Below, piece by piece: positions 26,911 to 36,236 of a stretch of 64,000 nt of DNA (the stretch's first letter is position 1; every line of letters begins with the position of its first letter). The stretch spans positions 1 through 64,000 of the forward strand of contig WQXO01000008.1 in NCBI GenBank assembly GCA_009784825.1, read 5' to 3'. The notes under the pieces are model-generated. The model was given only the letters and a program-made list of their open reading frames with translations. It was not told the origin of the DNA and did no database searches. Source of the DNA: Oscillospiraceae bacterium. GTDB lineage: Bacteria; Bacillota; Clostridia; Oscillospirales; Ruminococcaceae. Both the position numbers and the translations under genes were made by a program.

Positions 26911-29564
26911 TTAACATCTCCTTTTTCAAGAATCTCCAAAGCCGACTTAAAATCAAATCTTTCCATTTTTTGTATAAGTTCCCCGCTTCCCTCGATTAAC
27001 TTAAGTTCGTCCGAAAATTTTAAACATGCGGGGTCACCTTTTTTCAATAAGGTTTTTAATTCCTCTGCTAATTCACTCGGAATTGTAAAATCCTGTGCAG
27101 TTATTGAAACGGGCAATTCAGGTTCGCTCATCAAGAGGGAGAACTCCGATAATACTGTGCCCAGCTCTTTTTCGAGCATATTGAGCATTTCGGGAGAAGC
27201 TTCATTTTTGCCGTCTCTCAGTTTAAACTCAATGTCCTCTGCGATTTTCTGCAAAGTCGGTTTATTGAGCTGCCCTGCATTACTACGCAAGGTGTGTATA
27301 AGCCGATGTGCGAGTTTAAAGTCTTCAGTATTGATTGCCGTCGTTATTCTTGCGAATATATCTTTATTGTTATTCACGAAATTATTAATTAATTTTTGCC
27401 GCAGTTCGTTATCGGCTTTCTCTTGACAAGTAAGAGCTTCTTTCTGCCAAGTTACAGGCTCAAAATGTTTCAGAAGACACTGCCACAATTCCTGCGAGGT
27501 GAAAGGTTTACCCACATAATCAACCATTCCGGCTTTTTTATAAATCTCACGGTCATGTGACATGACGTTTGCCGTCAACGCTACAATAGGAATCCCTGTA
27601 TCCAATTCAAGGATTTTTTCACAAGCTTCAAGCCCGTCCATAACCGGCATATGCATGTCCATGAAAATTAAATCGAATTGCTTTTCACCCTTTTTCAGAC
27701 GTTTTGAAACCATGTCTAAACCGACCTTGCCGTTTTCGGCTACAACTGTTTTAAGCCCCACTCGAGTGAGATGCTCACAAATGACTTGTTGGTTTAAAAC
27801 ATTGTCTTCACAAAGAAGTATTTCGCCTTCAAATGTCGGTTTTTCAATCGCACTGTGTGTCACGATTTTTTCAACAATGTCATCGTCATTTAATTCGATT
27901 ACATCGAAAGTCAGCTCAAAACTGAATTTACTGCCAACCTCGGGCATGCTTTCCACAATGAGACACCCGCCCATGAGTTCTAATATATTCTTGGTTATCG
28001 CAAGCCCGAGACCTGTTCCGCCGTATTTACGTGTCGTACCTGATTCCGCCTGCGTAAACGGGTCAAAGACACGCTCAATCTGTTCAGGTGTCATACCTAT
28101 TCCGCTGTCCTTCACCTCAAATGATATAGTAATTGTGTCCTCGGTGGTTTCTATAATCGCCGCATACAATTTAATAATTCCGGTGTTTGTGAATTTCACG
28201 GCATTAGACAGCAGATTAGTAAGCACCTGACGCAGTCTGACAGGGTCGCCGAGCGGTAGTTTCCCTGTGGACGGTTCTGCGTAAAAATGCAGTAAAAGCC
28301 CTTTATCTTCAGCCTTTTGCATAACCATTGTGCGACAGCTGATAAAAAGCTCAGGCAGACTGAACGGGATTTTTTCCAATTCCATTTTACCCGATTCAAT
28401 TTTTGATATATCTAAAATATCGTTCACAACCTGTAAAAGCCACTGCGAATTATCGACGATGTTAGTCAGATAATCCTTTGTCTTAGGTGAAACATTATCA
28501 TCTAAAGCCAACTCGGAAAACCCGACTATGCTGTTCATGGGTGTTCGGATTTCATGGCTCATATTAGCTAAAAAAACAGATTTTGCTTTACTGGCAATTT
28601 GAGCAGTATCACGTGCTTTGCGTACCTCGTCCATCATATCATTCAATTGTTTTCCGATGATGCCCGATATTCCCCTCGCTATTATGATGCAAATAAAGAG
28701 TACCGCAAGCAGTATTAACATACCGCTAAACATAAAAAACCATGTTTTAGCCGTGTCTTCTTCTGTATAATAACCGATAAACAACATGCCCACTATTTCT
28801 TTGTCTGCACCTTCAAGCGGGGCATATTTTGCCAAAACATTTCTGCCGAATAATTCCATTTTATTTATGTATGTTTCTCCGGCAAGAACCTTTTCACTTA
28901 TATATTCAGGTGCATTTGTCCCCAAGGCATAATCGCCGCTTTGATTTTTAATTGTTGTTGAAACACGCTCATCGTTTGAAAACACAGTTACCTCACATCC
29001 GATAAGCTCGCTTAAATTGTCGGCGAAGTCTTGATTATCCAACCTAAACCCTAAGGTTACGGCACCCACAATGTTCATGTTTTCGTCATATACCGGAGCT
29101 CCGGCAGATATTCCGAGGCGTATTGTGACCCCTTGCATGATAAACACATCATTCTCACCGTTTAACGCTTGTTTTATATGCGGTAAATGTGCAATATTAT
29201 CATTGAACAGTTCCGGCTCATGTGTTCTGAATATAACCCTGCCCTCATTGTCAAGCACTGTGCAATAATCAATCTGCGTGGTCGCATTCATGGTGATTGC
29301 CATGCTTACTATTGTGTCACGGTCGTCATTTATCAGGGCTTGAACCAGCTCCGGATTATTCGCCATTCCGCCGACAGCAAGGCGTGCCCGTTCTTTTAAA
29401 TCCGTGATTGTATTCTCGGCCACACTCATGGCAGTGTTGACTTTGTCATCCATAGTATTATTCAGCTCTCTGTTAAACAGCACTATGGAAGAAAGGAGTA
29501 CGGCAATTCCGCACCCAATCGTGAGTGAAATCATTGGAATAAGGATTCTCTTACCGATGCTCAT
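26907..29564 (-). CDS. Cache-domain membrane hybrid histidine kinase
   Basis: 885 aa. Two membrane helices (about 10-30 and 276-296) flank an extracytoplasmic Cache-type sensor (about 35-270; [21 protein letters not shown] and [21 protein letters not shown]). HisKA H337, HATPase, REC ([12 protein letters not shown]) and Hpt (IHTLRSNAG) follow. From the kinase core onward it is closely similar to the downstream hydrogenase-kinase, including the FDFKSALEI tail, so the two share a duplicated output module with different sensors. Cache domains usually bind small organic ligands. A TTGACA/TGTAGA promoter-like pair lies at about 29592-29620. Confidence 0.93.
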   Translation of the reverse strand: MSIGKRILIPMISLTIGCGIAVLLSSIVLFNRELNNTMDDKVNTAMSVAENTITDLKERARLAVGGMANNPELVQALINDDRDTIVSMAITMNATTQIDYCTVLDNEGRVIFRTHEPELFNDNIAHLPHIKQALNGENDVFIMQGVTIRLGISAGAPVYDENMNIVGAVTLGFRLDNQDFADNLSELIGCEVTVFSNDERVSTTIKNQSGDYALGTNAPEYISEKVLAGETYINKMELFGRNVLAKYAPLEGADKEIVGMLFIGYYTEEDTAKTWFFMFSGMLILLAVLFICIIIARGISGIIGKQLNDMMDEVRKARDTAQIASKAKSVFLANMSHEIRTPMNSIVGFSELALDDNVSPKTKDYLTNIVDNSQWLLQVVNDILDISKIESGKMELEKIPFSLPELFISCRTMVMQKAEDKGLLLHFYAEPSTGKLPLGDPVRLRQVLTNLLSNAVKFTNTGIIKLYAAIIETTEDTITISFEVKDSGIGMTPEQIERVFDPFTQAESGTTRKYGGTGLGLAITKNILELMGGCLIVESMPEVGSKFSFELTFDVIELNDDDIVEKIVTHSAIEKPTFEGEILLCEDNVLNQQVICEHLTRVGLKTVVAENGKVGLDMVSKRLKKGEKQFDLIFMDMHMPVMDGLEACEKILELDTGIPIVALTANVMSHDREIYKKAGMVDYVGKPFTSQELWQCLLKHFEPVTWQKEALTCQEKADNELRQKLINNFVNNNKDIFARITTAINTEDFKLAHRLIHTLRSNAGQLNKPTLQKIAEDIEFKLRDGKNEASPEMLNMLEKELGTVLSEFSLLMSEPELPVSITAQDFTIPSELAEELKTLLKKGDPACLKFSDELKLIEGSGELIQKMERFDFKSALEILEKGDVK

Positions 29565-29591
29565 TCAATATAATCCTTCTTTCGTGAATAA

Positions 29592-29620
29592 TCTACAATA
29601 ATTTTACCATATACTGTCAA
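29592..29620 (-). promoter_or_regulatory. Possible promoter for the three-kinase operon
   Basis: Minus-strand TTGACA (29615-29620) and a weak TGTAGA (29592-29597) with 17-nt spacing, about 27 bp before the start. The -35 box is perfect, the -10 box poor, so an activator or another sigma factor may be needed. Confidence 0.4.
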
Positions 29621-29639
29621 ATGTGTCAAGCCGGCATTA

Positions 29640-30803
29640 TTATCGTGTCATTATTTTTCTGAGAATTGCAATCGCAAAGCGGAGCGGTAAAGATTCTAAT
29701 TTTCTTGCCACTTTTTTGAGGTCTTTGCGAATCGGTAGGTTCTGCGGGCAGATTTTCTCGCACTTCCCGCACCCATTACATATACGTGGGCTAACCGGAT
29801 TTTTCGTTACACCGGCTATGCTTGTGACATACAAGGTCATTCCGGCAATAAAACCCTGTGCGTATCTCGTGTTATATGCGGAAAAGACAGAGGGGATATT
29901 AATCCCTTTCGGGCATGGCAGACAGTAATTACAGCCTGTACAGTTAATTTTATACGATTTTCTGAAAAGCTCGACTATATCGGCATAGACAGTTAATTCG
30001 TTTTCTGTGAGAGGTCGGAAATCATCGGTTGAACGCAGATTGCTTTCCACGATTTGATTGCTGTTCATACCGCTTAACACAACCGTCACTTCGGGTTGAT
30101 TCCACAACCACCAAAAAGCCCAATCAGCAGGGGAAAGAGCAGGGTTGGACTTTGCGAACATTTCAACCGCCTGCTTCGGTAAACCCGTGGCAAGTCTGCC
30201 GCCGAGCAACGGCTCCATAATCATCACCGGCATATTTTTCTCTGCGGCGGCTTTTAAGCCCTCTTTCCCCGCTTGATAATTCTCATCATAATAATTGTAC
30301 TGTATCATGCAAAATTCCCAAGCATAGGAATCAATAATCTTTATAAAATCGTTACAGTTTCCATGATAAGAAAATCCAATTTGCCGAATTTTTCCCGACT
30401 TCTTTTTATCTTCAAGCCATTGTTCAATACCCCACTCACGGAAATGCTCCCATTGGGCGAAATCTGCCATGCTGTGCAGAAAATAATAATCAATGTAGTC
30501 CGTTTGTAATCGCCGGAGCTGTTTATTGAAGAATTTATCGAAATCATCGGAACTTTTACACATAATCAAGGGTAGCTTTGTAGCGATATAAATGTCTTTC
30601 CGTTTGTTATGCTTTGCGAGGATTTCACCTAATGTAACCTCGCTATTCGGGTAAATGTAAGCTGTATCAAAGAAATTCACACCACCTTCGATTGCGGATA
30701 GTATTATACGCTCTGTTTCTGCCTTGTCACGAGGGAAACGCATACATCCAAGACCGAGTGCGGATAGTTTATTGCCCGACTTTTTATCTTCGCGATATAT
30801 CAT
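29640..30803 (-). CDS. Aldo/keto reductase with C-terminal [4Fe-4S] ferredoxin domain
   Basis: 387 aa. The aldo/keto reductase barrel (about 1-280) shows the tetrad in FDTAYIYPNSE (Asp, Tyr), IYIATKLP (Lys) and YYFLHSM (His). The C-terminus has CTGCNYCLPCPKGINIP and CNGCGKCEKICPQNL, two ferredoxin-like Cys sets. This fusion is common in Clostridia and probably links NAD(P)H-dependent carbonyl reduction to ferredoxin electron flow; the substrate is unknown. Single-gene unit. Confidence 0.92.
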   Translation of the reverse strand: MIYREDKKSGNKLSALGLGCMRFPRDKAETERIILSAIEGGVNFFDTAYIYPNSEVTLGEILAKHNKRKDIYIATKLPLIMCKSSDDFDKFFNKQLRRLQTDYIDYYFLHSMADFAQWEHFREWGIEQWLEDKKKSGKIRQIGFSYHGNCNDFIKIIDSYAWEFCMIQYNYYDENYQAGKEGLKAAAEKNMPVMIMEPLLGGRLATGLPKQAVEMFAKSNPALSPADWAFWWLWNQPEVTVVLSGMNSNQIVESNLRSTDDFRPLTENELTVYADIVELFRKSYKINCTGCNYCLPCPKGINIPSVFSAYNTRYAQGFIAGMTLYVTSIAGVTKNPVSPRICNGCGKCEKICPQNLPIRKDLKKVARKLESLPLRFAIAILRKIMTR

Positions 30804-30855
30804 AATAACCCTCCTTATTTATTTTTTCCACTTTGTCAAGCATTTTTTAAATGAC

Positions 30856-30882
30856 GAAAACCGCTCTATGAGCGGCTTTTTC
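30856..30882 (-). terminator. Terminator after tRNA-Leu
   Basis: GCCGCTC and GAGCGGT form a stem with an ATA loop, preceded by AAAAA and followed on the minus strand by TTTTCG. It starts about 8 bp past the tRNA 3' end. Confidence 0.8.
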
Positions 30883-30887
30883 GTGCG

Positions 30888-30971
30888 TGCGGATAACAGG
30901 ACTTGAACCTGCAAGTCATTGCTGACATACGGACCTGAACCGTACGTGTCTGCCAATTCCACCATATCCGC
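30888..30971 (-). tRNA. tRNA-Leu (anticodon CAG)
   Basis: 84 nt on the minus strand. The acceptor stem GCGGATA pairs with TATCCGC, with discriminator A. The D-loop region is TGGTGGAATTGGCAGAC, the anticodon stem-loop is ACGG-TTCAGGT-CCGT (CAG reads CUG), the long variable arm is typical of class II tRNA-Leu, and the T-loop is GGTTCAAGTCC. The 3' CCA is not encoded. Confidence 0.95.
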
Positions 30972-31018
30972 TCATTCACAAAAGACATAATAACACATAT
31001 TCAACATATTGTCAACCC

Positions 31019-33106
31019 TCACACCACACTATGCAACAACTTAGCATACGACGGCAGCCGCCAATACTTCTTAGCGACAAGCGTTTCAATCTCATCGACA
31101 ACCGCCCTCAATTCCGACATGGCGTGGAACACACTTCCCCTGTAAAACCTCGCACGTGCCAAAACCTCATTCCCCTCGTTAATCTCGTTAAACTCACTTT
31201 CAAGCTCGGTTAACGCCGCTAACAAATCCGAGGACAGCTTCGATATATTTATCAGCAGATAATCCTCCATAGAATTATCATAATCGCCGCAATCACCTTT
31301 TCGTTTAATCAGCTTCGCTAAATCATTTTGATAATCCACACAAGCGGGGAACACATATCCCTTAACCATATCAATCATGGTCAACGCTTCAATGTGAATG
31401 CTCTTGCAATAATTCTCTAAAAGTATCTCGTAGCGAGAGTTTATTTCCGCCTCGGTGAACACGTTATGCCGTGTGAACAAAGCCACACTTTTTTGAGAAA
31501 GATATTCCGGTAAAGCGTCAACAGTGGTTTTCAAATCAGACAACCCTCTCTTATGTGCCTCGACAACCCATTCGGAGGAATAGTTGTTCCCGTTGAAAAT
31601 AATCCGCTTATGCTCGGCATAGGTTTTCTCAATAAGCGATGATAATTCCGCATTAAAATCCTCTGCATTTTCGAGAACGTCCGAGAACTGCCTCAACGCC
31701 TCTGCAACAGCAGTATTCAGCATAATATTCGGGCCGGCAACCGAAAACGCCGAACCCGGCATACGGAACTCGAACTTGTTCCCCGTAAACGCAAAAGGCG
31801 AGGTACGGTTACGGTCGGTGGTGTCCTTCGGGAAATGCGGGAGCGTCGTCACCCCAATTTCAATTTTTTCCGCAACACCAACTGTCGAATCCCCCCCCGA
31901 AAGAACCCGTGTCAACTCCTCGCCCAAGAACACTGACATAATAGCGGGGGGTGCTTCGTGTACGCCGAGTCGATGGTCATTCCCCGCACTTGCCGCCGAT
32001 AACCTCAATAAATCCTGATACTCGTCAACCGCTTTAATCACTGCCACAACAAATAACAAAAACCGTGCATTTTCATGCGGTGTACTGCCCGGCTCAAATA
32101 AATTGACACCGCTATCGGTACTCAGTGACCAGTTATTGTGCTTACCGCTTCCGTTGACCCCTGCGAACGGCTTTTCATGTAACAAACAAGCCAACCCGTG
32201 GCGGTCAGCAACAGTTTTCATAACCTCCATAGTTATCTGATTATGGTCGGTGGCAATATTCGCAGTGGTATGTACCGGGGCAAGCTCATGCTGAGCGGGA
32301 GCGGATTCGTTATGCTTGGTTTTTGCATAAACCCCCAATTTCCATAATTCAGTGTCCAATTCCTTCATAAACGCCGAAACCCTCGGTTTAATGTTCCCGA
32401 AATAATGGTCATCAAGCTCCTGACCTTTCGGCGGGCGGGCACCGAGAAGTGTCCTGCCTGTATACACCAAGTCCGGGCGGGAAAGATACATCTCTTTATC
32501 TATAAGGAAATACTCCTGCTCCGCTCCAACCTGCGGAATAACCCGATTAACAGCCGTCCCGCCGAATAGTTTAAGCACCCGCACCGCCTGCTTATCAATG
32601 GCTTCCATTGACCGCAGGAGGGGCGTTTTTTTATCAAGTGCATGTCCGCTATATGAACAGAAAGCAGTAGGAATGCATAAAGTGCCGTCTTTTATAAATG
32701 CATACGACGTGGTATCCCAAACGGTATACCCCCTCGCCTCAAACGTCGCACGCAACCCGCCCGACGGAAAACTCGAAGCGTCGGGTTCTCCCCGAATTAA
32801 CTCACTTCCCGAAAACTCCATAATGATTTTCCCGTTATCTGCGGGTTTAATAAAACTGTCATGCTTGCCGGCGGTAATCCCGGTCATGGGCTGGAACCAA
32901 TGGGTATAATGGGTAGCACCTTTTTCTAAAGCCCAGCCTTTCATTGCCTCAGCAACGGCATCGGCAATGTCCTGCTCGAGGTGTGTCCCCTCAGACATGT
33001 TTTTCTTAAGAACATTGTAAATATTCTTAGGCAACCGCTCAAGCATAATATCGTCGTTGAACACCAAGCTCCCGAACAGCTCAGTTATATTAATTGTGTC
33101 ACTCAT
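31019..33106 (-). CDS. glnN: Type III glutamine synthetase
   Basis: 695 aa, the long GSIII form rather than the 440-aa GSI. Diagnostic features are [11 protein letters not shown] near residue 82, [18 protein letters not shown] near 210, [13 protein letters not shown] with catalytic residues, [13 protein letters not shown], and [17 protein letters not shown] in the C-terminal half. It makes glutamine from glutamate, NH4+ and ATP as a large oligomer and is the main nitrogen-assimilation enzyme of many gut anaerobes. GGGAGAG precedes the ATG. Single-gene unit; no nitrogen-regulatory site was recognised. Confidence 0.97.
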   Translation of the reverse strand: MSDTINITELFGSLVFNDDIMLERLPKNIYNVLKKNMSEGTHLEQDIADAVAEAMKGWALEKGATHYTHWFQPMTGITAGKHDSFIKPADNGKIIMEFSGSELIRGEPDASSFPSGGLRATFEARGYTVWDTTSYAFIKDGTLCIPTAFCSYSGHALDKKTPLLRSMEAIDKQAVRVLKLFGGTAVNRVIPQVGAEQEYFLIDKEMYLSRPDLVYTGRTLLGARPPKGQELDDHYFGNIKPRVSAFMKELDTELWKLGVYAKTKHNESAPAQHELAPVHTTANIATDHNQITMEVMKTVADRHGLACLLHEKPFAGVNGSGKHNNWSLSTDSGVNLFEPGSTPHENARFLLFVVAVIKAVDEYQDLLRLSAASAGNDHRLGVHEAPPAIMSVFLGEELTRVLSGGDSTVGVAEKIEIGVTTLPHFPKDTTDRNRTSPFAFTGNKFEFRMPGSAFSVAGPNIMLNTAVAEALRQFSDVLENAEDFNAELSSLIEKTYAEHKRIIFNGNNYSSEWVVEAHKRGLSDLKTTVDALPEYLSQKSVALFTRHNVFTEAEINSRYEILLENYCKSIHIEALTMIDMVKGYVFPACVDYQNDLAKLIKRKGDCGDYDNSMEDYLLINISKLSSDLLAALTELESEFNEINEGNEVLARARFYRGSVFHAMSELRAVVDEIETLVAKKYWRLPSYAKLLHSVV

Positions 33107-33181
33107 ATTTTTCTCTCCCGCCGCTTTTTTTCTAATGATACCACTTTTTCATAAAAAATGCAACCTTTTCTTAAAACGAAT

Positions 33182-33206
33182 TGTGTTATAAGTAACACAG
33201 TGTTAC
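33182..33206 (+). promoter_or_regulatory. Overlapping palindromes, candidate operator
   Basis: TGTGTTA-TAAG-TAACACA is a perfect inverted repeat, and its right arm also pairs with the next bases as GTAACAC-A-GTGTTAC. The TATAAG inside could be a -10 box. It lies 36-60 bp upstream of the vWA lipoprotein gene and may bind a dimeric regulator. Confidence 0.5.
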
Positions 33207-33241
33207 ATTAACTACTAAAAAACAACACGAGGTATATTAAC

Positions 33242-34603
33242 ATGAAAAAACTTATTGCATTATTATTAACAATAGCGATATTTCTGACCCTCACTGCATG
33301 TACTGCCGATTCCACAAATGAATTATTCTACATGTTTGATGGTGACAGAGCCGCAGGTGCAGACGACGTCGGGGCAACTATGCCCGGAACATACGCAGTC
33401 GGAGAAAGCCCCATGCCCGCCGGTGAAGCCGAATCCCCTTATGACTTTGACATGGCAAGGGACGGTGCATTCGACGATGATATGGCAATAATGGCAGAAC
33501 CCGCCGCTATGGAAGCTCTCGATGTCGGGGGAGAACTCTCTCCGGAAACTTACCCCGAAGAATACGATGACAGACAAGAGAGTGTAATTCCCGCAGGGCA
33601 ATTAACAGGCGGCGAATGGAACGACAATCGCAACTGGATTTTCTGGACAGAACACGTTCTTAATATCCCCGCATGGAGGGAGCAGACTAACCGCTGGCAG
33701 TTAAATCCCGCAAACAGAATAATAGTTCAGGTGACAGACAACGGTTTACCCGTCCGTAACGCTAAGGTTGTGTTAAACAGCACAAGCAGTGCAAGCAGTA
33801 TACTTTGGGCGGCGAGAACCGACCATAACGGTATTGCCTACCTATTCACAAGCATAGACAAAAACTCGCAGAACTCCGCTAACAGAATAACTGTAACAAG
33901 CGGCACACAATCAAAGGAAATTACAGAGCTTTCCGAGTTTATCCAAGTCGAGCTTACCGGTTCATACACCCCCGTAAAAACCCTTGATTTAATGTTAGTG
34001 TTCGATACCACCGGCTCAATGGGTGACGAACTCAGCTACCTGCAAGCCGAATTTGAGAATATTATAAACACAGTCAACCGCAATCATGTCGACGTTCCCG
34101 TAAGGCTTTCGGTGAACTTCTACCGTGACCACGGCGACGAATATCTTATCCTGCCTTATGACTTTACCGACGATGTTAAATCAGCAATCAACATTCTCAA
34201 AAAGCAGAGTGCGAATGGCGGCGGTGATTACCCCGAAGCGTTAGACTTAGCGTTATTAAACGCAGTATACGAGCATAAATGGGACGAGGACAGCGTCAAA
34301 ATAATGATACTTGTTCTTGACGCTCCCTGCCACTATAATGCGACAACTATCGAAAACATGAAAAAGGCGATTATGGGTGCGGCAGAACAAGGAATCCGCA
34401 TAATCCCCGTAGCCTGCAGCGGTGTGGACTTAGACGCAGAATTCCTGTTACGTTGTCTTGCGATGACCTCGGGCGGAACCTACACTTTCTTAACCGACCA
34501 CTCCGGCATAGGTGACCCCCACATGGAACCGACAATCGGTGCATATCAGGTAGAATTCCTAAACGAAATGCTGATAAGGATTATTAATGAATATTTAGGA
34601 TAG
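33242..34603 (+). CDS. Secreted lipoprotein with von Willebrand factor A domain
   Basis: 453 aa. A lipoprotein signal with lipobox LTAC places acylated C20 at the membrane surface. Residues about 25-130 are acidic and low complexity. About 155-235 is a beta-sandwich region (VQVTDNGLPVRNAKVVLNS) like carboxypeptidase-regulatory or Ig-like domains. A vWA domain (about 245-435) follows with a MIDAS-type DTTGS motif in LMLVFDTTGSMGDEL. It probably binds metal-dependent protein ligands or polysaccharide at the cell surface. The stop is 3 bp before an inverted repeat. Confidence 0.88.
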   Translation: MKKLIALLLTIAIFLTLTACTADSTNELFYMFDGDRAAGADDVGATMPGTYAVGESPMPAGEAESPYDFDMARDGAFDDDMAIMAEPAAMEALDVGGELSPETYPEEYDDRQESVIPAGQLTGGEWNDNRNWIFWTEHVLNIPAWREQTNRWQLNPANRIIVQVTDNGLPVRNAKVVLNSTSSASSILWAARTDHNGIAYLFTSIDKNSQNSANRITVTSGTQSKEITELSEFIQVELTGSYTPVKTLDLMLVFDTTGSMGDELSYLQAEFENIINTVNRNHVDVPVRLSVNFYRDHGDEYLILPYDFTDDVKSAINILKKQSANGGGDYPEALDLALLNAVYEHKWDEDSVKIMILVLDAPCHYNATTIENMKKAIMGAAEQGIRIIPVACSGVDLDAEFLLRCLAMTSGGTYTFLTDHSGIGDPHMEPTIGAYQVEFLNEMLIRIINEYLG

Positions 34604-34606
34604 ATT

Positions 34607-34656
34607 ATTAAAAATAAAGTGCTGTGTGTAAGTCGCCTATCAAAAGACAGTTAATA
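34607..34656 (+). repeat. Left 50-bp inverted repeat
   Basis: Pairs with 35435-35484 with three mismatches (two adjacent near GTGTG, one in CAAAAG/CATAAG). Confidence 0.92.
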
Positions 34657-34689
34657 AAGACCGACTCGTTAATAGCGAATCGGTCTTTT
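34656..34689 (+). terminator. Terminator downstream of the vWA gene, inside the cassette
   Basis: AAAGACCGACTCG pairs with CGAATCGGTCTTT (13 bp, one wobble) around TTAATAG, followed by TATG. It directly adjoins the left inverted repeat. Confidence 0.82.
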
Positions 34690-34720
34690 ATGTATAGGGA
34701 GCATTGCGAAAAATTAACGC

Positions 34721-34749
34721 TTGAAATTTCGCAAAAACTATGTTATAAT
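34721..34749 (+). promoter_or_regulatory. Promoter of the cassette kinase gene
   Basis: TTGAAA (34721-34726) and TATAAT (34744-34749) with 17-nt spacing, 46 bp before the ATG. The cassette therefore carries its own promoter. Confidence 0.8.
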
Positions 34750-34795
34750 GGCAGAGTAGGCAACTACATGGATTTTATATAATGTGAGGTTTGTT

Positions 34796-35308
34796 ATGAA
34801 AAGCATTTTGATAATAGTATCCGGTATGCCTGCGACCGGCAAAACCAGATTTTCGGAGTGGTTGTCCCAAGAATTGGCTGTTCCGTTGCTTTCTCTTGAC
34901 GATGTTTGGGAAAAAGGTGGAACAGTAGATATTCCGTTCGTTCAATATTGGAGTCTTTGTGAAGATACGATGAAATCTTCTTCTCCGCTGATAATTGAGT
35001 TTGGTTTTGATAATAAGATTGAACCAATGATAGCGGGATTGGTTGAAAAATATAAATATCAGACCATCAATGTTCATTTCGATACATCATTTGAAACGGC
35101 ACACCGTCGTTTTAATGACAGAAGACAATATGAAATGGGTGGTGCAAAGCCGCAAATTTCATTAGAGCAGTATATCGAAATAGCAGAACTTGACAAAGAA
35201 TTCCGTTTTGGTGAACGCATTATTCTTGTTGACACTACTGATTTTTCAACAATTTCATATGCAAATATACATAATTCAATTCAACAGTATGTAATGCAAA
35301 CATTATAA
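34796..35308 (+). CDS. P-loop (AAA_33-type) small-molecule kinase-like protein
   Basis: 170 aa from ATG at 34796; a GTG 12 bp upstream overlaps the ribosome site GTGAGG and is less likely. The Walker A motif GMPATGKT lies at residues 10-17, followed by a nucleotide-kinase-like fold with LLSLDDVWEK, VHFDTSFETAHRRFNDRR (Arg-rich lid) and VDTTD near the end. Similar short P-loop kinases phosphorylate small molecules, antibiotics or RNA ends; no substrate motif is clear. As the only cargo of an inverted-repeat cassette with its own signals, resistance or stress functions are possible but unproven. Confidence 0.8.
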   Translation: MKSILIIVSGMPATGKTRFSEWLSQELAVPLLSLDDVWEKGGTVDIPFVQYWSLCEDTMKSSSPLIIEFGFDNKIEPMIAGLVEKYKYQTINVHFDTSFETAHRRFNDRRQYEMGGAKPQISLEQYIEIAELDKEFRFGERIILVDTTDFSTISYANIHNSIQQYVMQTL

Positions 35309-35333
35309 GCATTAGTTGTAGTACGACAAACAA

Positions 35334-35376
35334 AAAACGCACTCCGTTCGTTTTCGGTGTGCGTTTTGGTTTTGTG
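35334..35376 (+). terminator. Terminator of the cassette kinase
   Basis: AAAACGCACTCCG pairs with CGGTGTGCGTTTT (one T-T mismatch) around TTCGTTTT, followed by GGTTTTG. Confidence 0.85.
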
Positions 35377-35434
35377 GTTTTCCCGATATACAAAAGCCCT
35401 TAAATACTGGGTTTGAGCCTTACAACTAATTAGG

Positions 35435-35484
35435 TATTAACTGTCTTATGATAGGCGACTTACACACCACACTTTATTTTTAAT
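35435..35484 (-). repeat. Right 50-bp inverted repeat
   Basis: Reverse complement of 34607-34656 at 47/50 positions. Its last base is the first genomic base of the hisF stop codon (TCA on the + strand). Confidence 0.92.
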
Positions 35485-36233
35485 CAATCACTCTCTGTTA
35501 AAAACTTCTTTATCTCCTCAACCGTCAATTCCCCAAAGTGGAACACCGACGCCGCTAACGCCGCAGAAGCCTTTGTCTTTTCAAACACCTCACTAAAATG
35601 CTCGACCTTTCCGCACCCGCCCGAGGCGATTACAGGAACACCGACAGCCGCACAAACAGCATTAAGCATATCAATATCATACCCCTGCTTAACACCGTCG
35701 GTATCGATTGAATTAAGGCAGATTTCCCCCACCCCTAATTCCTCAGCGGTTCTGACCCATTCAATCAAATCCAAACCGGAATCCTTCATGCCCCCGCTCA
35801 CCATTACAGCGAACCCGCTTGATTTAGAATTATCACGCTTAGCGTCTACTCCCAGAATAATGCACCCGCTCCCGAACATGTCTGCGGCTTGTTTAATGAG
35901 AGTGGGATTTTTTATCGCCATAGAATTAATCGAAACCTTATCCGCTCCCGCTTCAAGAACTTTTCGAAAATCCTCAACAGTGCTAATCCCCCCCGCAACC
36001 GCAAAAGGCACATTTATCACAGCTTTAATTCGGCGAACTAAATCAAGGTCAACAATTCTATTTTCAATGGAGGCACTAATGTCGTATAATACTATTTCAT
36101 CAGCACCCTGCCGGTTATACTTTTCAGCAAATTCAACAGGGTCGCCCACTTCCTTGACCCCCTCGAAATTAACCCCTTTGACAACTTTTCCGCCCCGAAC
36201 ATCAAGGCATGGTATAATTCGTTTTGCCGACAT
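35484..36233 (-). CDS. hisF: Imidazole glycerol phosphate synthase cyclase subunit HisF
   Basis: 249 aa, normal length. A (beta/alpha)8 barrel with catalytic Asp in CLDVRGGKVVKG (D11) and in GVDAKRD (about D131), plus phosphate loops AVAGGIST and IASGGCGK. It converts PRFAR plus ammonia to IGP and AICAR with glutaminase HisH as partner. Last gene of an aspS-hisB-hisA-hisF operon, 3 bp after hisA. No hisH is present in this cluster, so the ammonia-supplying subunit must be elsewhere or absent. Confidence 0.97.
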   Translation of the reverse strand: MSAKRIIPCLDVRGGKVVKGVNFEGVKEVGDPVEFAEKYNRQGADEIVLYDISASIENRIVDLDLVRRIKAVINVPFAVAGGISTVEDFRKVLEAGADKVSINSMAIKNPTLIKQAADMFGSGCIILGVDAKRDNSKSSGFAVMVSGGMKDSGLDLIEWVRTAEELGVGEICLNSIDTDGVKQGYDIDMLNAVCAAVGVPVIASGGCGKVEHFSEVFEKTKASAALAASVFHFGELTVEEIKKFLTESD

Positions 36234-36236
36234 AAT

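Larger units (their letters stand above)
34607..35484. mobile_element. Inverted-repeat-bounded cassette carrying a P-loop kinase gene
   Basis: 878 bp bounded by 50-bp imperfect inverted repeats: 34607-34656 and 35435-35484 match at 47 of 50 positions when one is reverse-complemented. Both contain TAAGTCGCCTATC and AGACAGTTAATA. Inside are a terminator, a promoter, one kinase gene and a second terminator, so it is a complete expression unit. It begins 3 bp after the lipoprotein stop and ends at the first base of the hisF stop codon. There is no transposase and no obvious target duplication, so mobility is inferred from structure only. Confidence 0.55.

Noticed and set aside
29071-29268. Small + strand frames across the kinase genes
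   Set aside because: Antisense shadows of the Cache and hydrogenase kinases, without ribosome sites.
34607-35484. A complete insertion sequence
   Set aside because: No transposase gene or target-site duplication; the single gene encodes a P-loop kinase.
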